This document shows, one piece after another, positions 49,870-53,381 of a stretch of DNA of 53,381 nt. Position numbers and translations under genes: made by a program. This DNA is from CAYWJT01 sp964458655. Its GTDB lineage: Bacteria; Acidobacteriota; Aminicenantia; Aminicenantales; Saccharicenantaceae. The stretch covers positions 1 through 53,381 of the forward strand of contig CAYWJT010000012.1 in assembly GCA_964458655.1 (NCBI GenBank). The letters are read 5' to 3'. Within the stretch, counting starts at the first letter, position 1. The number at the start of each line of letters is the position of its first letter. A model generated the notes under the pieces. That model ran no database searches. It was not told the DNA's origin and saw only the letters and a list, made by a program, of their open reading frames with translations.

Positions 49870-52368
49870 TCAACCGTCCACCCGCGAAACGCTGACCTGG
49901 ACCGGGTTGGACTCGACCCGGTACAGCGGCAACAGACCGTGTCTTCCCTCCAGCCCGCCCAGGGCCGTCGGCCTGGCGAGATAGATCACGCCTTCGGGGC
50001 AGGCCTCGTCCTCCCTGACAAGCCCGACTCCCTCCGCTCCCGGCCCGGCGCCGACCCTGACCGGGTCGCCGGACTTCAAGCCCAGTCTGCTCATGTCGGC
50101 CGGCGACATTCCGAACCCTTCTTCGAGACCGAGCTCTTTCAGTCCGCCGACCTTTGAGACCAGGTCTACGCCCCTGTGTCGGAACCGCCCGGGCTGGAAG
50201 ACCAGCAGCCGGTCGCCTTCTCCAGACCCATGCTGCGCCGGGGCCGCCGACTTCCAGACTGCCGGGGCGCCCATTCTGCGCTGCCGCCGGCTGGGTCCGG
50301 CCGGGAAATCAGGCAGCATTTTCCTTATGTCCTTGAACACGTCGTCGGGGCCCCTGTAGGCCAGGTCATGAAAGCCCAGGAGGTCGGCCAGGTCCGAGAA
50401 GATCTTCCAATCCGGCCGCGCAAAGCCCGTCCGCATTCCTTCCGGGGGGTGTTCGACCTGGGCGAAACCCTGAACCCTGCCCTCCAGGTTTATCAGCGTG
50501 CCGGACGATTCCGCGAATGAGGCCGCCGGCAGAAAAACGTCGAACTCGAACGGCGGCAGGTAAGTGTCCTGGACGATCAAGAAATCGCAATCCGGCCGCT
50601 CCAGCACCGGCGTCTCTCCCACGAGGTACAGCACCTTGGGACGCTTGGAGCCGTTCATCAGGCCTGCGGCGTTCGGACGCGCTCCGACCCCGGGCCGGTA
50701 ACCGTCCCGTATGATGCCTAATTCCAGCGCCCCTCTGGAGTTGGCTCCGAAATAAAGGGGCATGAAATTGGTTTCCGGCCGGCCCGAGAGCGCCGCCAGC
50801 CCTTCCTCCAGGTCGGACGTGTCGGAGTAGTGGAAGACCTGGGGCCCCAGGATGACGGTCAGTAGGCCGCAGTCGGACAGGATATCAGCCGCCTTCTTCA
50901 GTGAAGTCGGGTCCAGCCCCGCCGGCCCGGCGGCGGCTTCGAGCCGGCCGGGACTGCCGTTGAGGAAATCCGCTATGGCCCTGAAGACCAAGCCTTCCCG
51001 GCCGGGAGCCGGACGGAGCCAGTCGTCGGTATATCGGGCCAGGTTGCCGGCCCTGGGGTCGACGGTTATGAGCCTGGCGCCCGCGTCGATGGCCTGCCTG
51101 ACCCTGGTGCCGACCACCGAGAAATCGAAGCGGCTGTCCAGGTTCAGGGCCAGTATGACGTCCGACCGGTTGATGTCCTTGATGGAAACGGGCAGAGAGA
51201 ACAGCAGGGACCAGAGGCCCGGGCCGCCCGGCAGCTCGAGCGCCGCCGTGGTACCCAGGTTCTCGCTCTTCAGGCAATCCCTGACGAGCCGGCGGGCGGC
51301 GAAGAGGCTCTCGTTGCTCAGGTCCGGTGAAACGAGCATAGCGAAATCGTCAGGCCGGACGCTCCTCAGCTCGGCGGCCGCCTTTCCCAGGGCCTCCTGC
51401 CAGGCGACTTCCCTGACGAAGTTCTCTTTCCTGAGCAACGGTTTCTTGGCCCGGGAAAAGTGATGGGTCGTCTCGGGCAGGCAGAACCGGCCCTTGACGC
51501 AAAGCTGCCCGTCGTTGACCTCGGGGTCGTTGAAGGCGCGGACCCCGCTCAGCCTGTCCTCCTTCACCCGGAGTTCCAACTGGCAGCCGACGGAGCAAAC
51601 GGGACAGGTGGAGACGAGGCGGGAGTCCGGTTTGCCCTCCCACTTCGAAGCCTTGTCGGCGAGGGCGCCCGTCGGGCACACGTCGACACAGGCGCCGCAG
51701 AATTCGCAGCCGGCCTCGAGGTGGCTGCGGCCGAAGGCGGTCCCGACCCTGGTCCTGGCGCCGCGCGAGGTGAAAGCCAGGACCGAGCTCCCGCGGACCT
51801 CCGCGCACATGCGCACGCAGCGGCCGCAGAGGATGCAGATGTTGTAATCGCGGTCGAAGAACGGGTCGTCGTGCTCGGGCTCGAAACCGTGGTAGAGGAT
51901 GGGATAGTCCATCTCCGGCAGCCCGACCGCGTCCACGACGTCCTGCAGCTCGCAACGGCCGTCGTTCGGGCAGAAACGGCAGCCGGTGGCCACTCCGGTC
52001 TTGCGGATGGTCACCTGGTAGGAGGCGCAGGCTTCCTTTTCTTCGCAAATGAAACAGCTCGAAGGGTGCTCGCTCAGGATCAACTTCAGCATCTCCTGCC
52101 GCAGTTTCCCCAGCGCTTCGGACCGCGTCCGGACCCGCATGCCTTCGGCCGCCGGGGTGCTGCAGGAGAGCGGGTACCCCTTCACGCCCTCGATCTCCAC
52201 CAGGCACAGCCGGCAGCCGCCGAAAGGCGAAAGGTCCTTGTGGGAGCACAGCGAGGGGATGTAGACGCCGTTCAATTCCGCCGCGCGAAGGACCGTGACG
52301 CCTTCGGGAAAGGAAACCGTCCGCCCGTCGAACTCCATGGACAGGGTGCGCGCTTCCTGGCGTGGCAT
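49870..52368 (-). CDS. nuoG: NuoG-like iron-sulfur/molybdopterin-fold subunit
   Basis: An 832-residue protein. Order: N-terminal [2Fe-2S] (C41, C52, C55, C69), a His/Cys [4Fe-4S] site (HPSSCFIC...C, H101, C105, C108, C114), a second similar Cys triad (C130, C133, C139; TGCRFCPNDGRCELQDVV), a 2[4Fe-4S] ferredoxin (CILCGRCVRMC, CEFCGACVDVC), the Mo-bis-MGD type Fe4S4 domain (CPVCSVGCQ...CVKGRF) and a large molybdopterin-oxidoreductase fold. No catalytic Cys or SeCys is seen, so the last domain may be structural as in complex I. It should link NuoEF-like subunits with other partners. ATG 52368 has no clear ribosome site; ATG 52338 is an alternative. Confidence 0.9.
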   Translation of the reverse strand: MPRQEARTLSMEFDGRTVSFPEGVTVLRAAELNGVYIPSLCSHKDLSPFGGCRLCLVEIEGVKGYPLSCSTPAAEGMRVRTRSEALGKLRQEMLKLILSEHPSSCFICEEKEACASYQVTIRKTGVATGCRFCPNDGRCELQDVVDAVGLPEMDYPILYHGFEPEHDDPFFDRDYNICILCGRCVRMCAEVRGSSVLAFTSRGARTRVGTAFGRSHLEAGCEFCGACVDVCPTGALADKASKWEGKPDSRLVSTCPVCSVGCQLELRVKEDRLSGVRAFNDPEVNDGQLCVKGRFCLPETTHHFSRAKKPLLRKENFVREVAWQEALGKAAAELRSVRPDDFAMLVSPDLSNESLFAARRLVRDCLKSENLGTTAALELPGGPGLWSLLFSLPVSIKDINRSDVILALNLDSRFDFSVVGTRVRQAIDAGARLITVDPRAGNLARYTDDWLRPAPGREGLVFRAIADFLNGSPGRLEAAAGPAGLDPTSLKKAADILSDCGLLTVILGPQVFHYSDTSDLEEGLAALSGRPETNFMPLYFGANSRGALELGIIRDGYRPGVGARPNAAGLMNGSKRPKVLYLVGETPVLERPDCDFLIVQDTYLPPFEFDVFLPAASFAESSGTLINLEGRVQGFAQVEHPPEGMRTGFARPDWKIFSDLADLLGFHDLAYRGPDDVFKDIRKMLPDFPAGPSRRQRRMGAPAVWKSAAPAQHGSGEGDRLLVFQPGRFRHRGVDLVSKVGGLKELGLEEGFGMSPADMSRLGLKSGDPVRVGAGPGAEGVGLVREDEACPEGVIYLARPTALGGLEGRHGLLPLYRVESNPVQVSVSRVDG

Positions 52369-52381
52369 GTAGCTTACCGGC

Positions 52382-52708
52382 CTACCTCAAACCGATCTCG
52401 TACAGCTTCTTGGCCAGCGTCCAGGTGTCGTCGCCGCTGCCGAAAAGGGCGATATTGGCTCGGTTGGCCAGGGCCGTCACATCCTCGGGGGGGGTTTTAC
52501 CGCGGGCGAAGACGACAGCCGCGACATCGACCAGGTTGGCCGCCGCGATGAGGTTCTTATGGGTCTGGAGGGTGATGAGCAGGTTGCCTTCCTTCATTCC
52601 GATGATGTCGCTGACCATGTCGGAGATGTAAACCCCTTTTATCTCCTTATCAGAGTAATTATTGAAGGACTGGAGATTGAGTTTTTGGGCCACTTCGGAA
52701 ACGGTCAT
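52382..52708 (-). CDS. DRTGG-domain protein (first copy)
   Basis: A 108-residue protein starting at ATG 52708 (GGAAGGGA). The single DRTGG domain is seen in MTVSEVAQKLNLQSF, GVYISDMVSDIIGMKEGNLLITLQTHKNLIAAANLVDVAAVVFARG and TWTLAKKLYEIGL. It lies between the Cys-rich first gene (19-base gap) and the NuoG-like gene (13-base gap). The pattern of a DRTGG protein at each end of a hydrogenase or Nuo-type cluster suggests a ligand-sensing part of the complex, but no function is known. Confidence 0.83.
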   Translation of the reverse strand: MTVSEVAQKLNLQSFNNYSDKEIKGVYISDMVSDIIGMKEGNLLITLQTHKNLIAAANLVDVAAVVFARGKTPPEDVTALANRANIALFGSGDDTWTLAKKLYEIGLR

Positions 52709-52727
52709 CTTGATCCCTTCCTTTTGC

Positions 52728-53258
52728 CTAAAATAGGTCCGTCAGGCCGACGTCGGCGAGGACCACTCCCTGGCAGGCATCGACCGAGCGACGCAGCTTG
52801 CAGGGGACGACGATAATTTTCTTATCGGCACCCTCCAGACCGGCGTTGAAGTACTCGTTCAGCGCCTTGATGCTTTCCTCGGAGACGCATTGGCCGGACT
52901 GATGCGAGGAGTCGGCGCAGATGGCCACGTAGACCCAGGTCTTGCGCCCCCGCTCCCCCTCCCCGGCCTTGAAGACGCCGCACTCGGGGTCGCACCTCCA
53001 GCACAGCATCAGGGCCATGAGCTCCTTGAGCGGCGCTTCGAGCGAGCATTTCTCGCATCTGAGGTCGAACTTGGCGGCTTGGGAACTGCCTAGGTAGCTC
53101 CAAAAATGATCGCCTTCGTGATAATCGTCTATGGGCGGGACCGGTTCTTCGGAAAAGAAGGAGACGCGGTTATGGCAGTGGAAACAGCCCTCGGTGACAA
53201 GGTATCCGCTGCGGACGTTGACCATCTTCCATCTGTGACGGCAACTACCGCTCTCCAA
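52728..53258 (-). CDS. Cys-rich putative zinc-binding protein of unknown function
   Basis: A 176-residue protein I do not recognise. The frame opens with TTG 53258 (AGGG six bases upstream); ATG 53225 is an alternative but would remove a likely zinc-ligand pair. Visible metal-like sites: C6-x-H8, C25-x2-C28-H (EGCFHCHNRVSFF), C68-x2-C71, C86-x2-C89-x3-C93 (MLCWRCDPEC). The C-terminal third has an alternating pattern (KTWVYVAICADSS, KKIIVVPCKLRRSV). It is the first gene of the redox operon, right behind the promoter, and might be a regulator or an assembly factor. No signal peptide. Confidence 0.8.
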   Translation of the reverse strand: MESGSCRHRWKMVNVRSGYLVTEGCFHCHNRVSFFSEEPVPPIDDYHEGDHFWSYLGSSQAAKFDLRCEKCSLEAPLKELMALMLCWRCDPECGVFKAGEGERGRKTWVYVAICADSSHQSGQCVSEESIKALNEYFNAGLEGADKKIIVVPCKLRRSVDACQGVVLADVGLTDLF

Positions 53259-53302
53259 AGCAATCCCTGTCCGCTTGTTTGTCTATCCCGTTGTGCGGCC
53301 GG

Positions 53303-53332
53303 AATATAGCACATGGAATAAATTAGTGTCAA
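53303..53332 (-). promoter_or_regulatory. Sigma70-type promoter of the ten-gene redox operon
   Basis: On the minus strand a perfect -35 TTGACA (53332-53327) and -10 TATATT (53308-53303) are separated by 18 bp. The predicted transcript start is about 37 bases before TTG 53258. This is the strongest promoter seen in the window. Confidence 0.75.
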
Positions 53333-53347
53333 GGCCGTGGTCTCGTC

Positions 53348-53360
53348 CACTACATTAGTG
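53348..53360. promoter_or_regulatory. 13-bp palindrome upstream of the redox operon promoter
   Basis: CACTACATTAGTG is a CACTA/TAGTG inverted repeat with a 3-base centre, 15 bases upstream of the -35 box. The position suits an activator site, but it is short and the window ends 21 bases further on. Confidence 0.3.
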
Positions 53361-53381
53361 ACGCGCTTGGCTGGGGATGAG

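Noticed and set aside
1..53381. CRISPR arrays, rRNA genes, prophage or plasmid origin features
   Set aside because: No regularly spaced repeats, rRNA segments, integrase or replication genes were seen.

Overview
The window is GC-rich bacterial chromosome from a Gram-negative anaerobe. It carries outer-membrane beta-barrels, a TolC/RND efflux operon, Tat and lipoprotein signals, many [4Fe-4S] proteins and a divergent [FeFe]-hydrogenase. Overall content (GHL10, DUF2961 and GH38 carbohydrate genes, glucosylglycerate synthesis, Nfn and Nuo-like electron-transfer genes, RAYT/REP repeats) suggests an uncultured heterotroph such as Candidatus Aminicenantes or a relative. That lineage call is inference; the window has no rRNA or other marker to prove it.

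Layout. 1-5.5 kb: an OmpW/OMP_b-brl-type barrel, a small membrane protein, an ECF sigma factor with a tiny membrane partner, then divergent GHL10 and DUF2961 secreted carbohydrate genes. 5.5-5.9 kb: a non-coding stretch holding a duplicated fragment of the next gene, a mobile-repeat copy and a promoter. 5.9-15.3 kb: a four-gene efflux operon (adaptor, TolC, two different RND permeases). 15.4-19.6 kb (minus): ECF sigma, zinc anti-sigma, DUF4097 exported protein, YgiQ radical SAM. 19.7-23.3 kb: glucosyl-3-phosphoglycerate synthase, its HAD phosphatase and a divergent GT78-like glycosyltransferase, probably a glucosylglycerate or mannosylglucosylglycerate compatible-solute locus. 23.3-27.3 kb: a REP-like hairpin, another barrel, and a TldD/TldE pair in which only TldD has a Tat signal. 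27.3-32.1 kb (minus): YfcC-type transporter with a lipoprotein cyanophycinase, a small lipoprotein, a Mut7-C RNase-like protein, a His-rich NicO/UreH-type transporter and tRNA-Ala(CGC).

32.2-33.1 kb: a RAYT transposase with 24-bp inverted terminal repeats; a solo copy of the same repeat lies at 5.8 kb upstream of the efflux operon. 33.0-36.2 kb (minus): a CDP-inositol-type locus (IPCT-like nucleotidyltransferase, flippase-like membrane protein, CDP-alcohol phosphotransferase with a degenerate nucleotidyltransferase domain), whose last gene terminates inside the RAYT repeat. 36.4-37.4 kb: purM. 37.5-43.0 kb: sodium/solute symporter, GH38 alpha-mannosidase, and a convergent URO-D-family protein.

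43.2-53.3 kb (minus) is one tightly packed ten-gene redox operon behind a strong sigma70-type promoter: a Cys-rich unknown protein, DRTGG, NuoG-like, NfnA, NfnB, DRTGG, RsbW-like HATPase, a divergent sensory-type [FeFe]-hydrogenase H-domain protein, NuoE-like and NuoF-like. It joins NAD(P)H/ferredoxin electron-transfer modules to signalling-type modules and is the best candidate here for an undescribed system.
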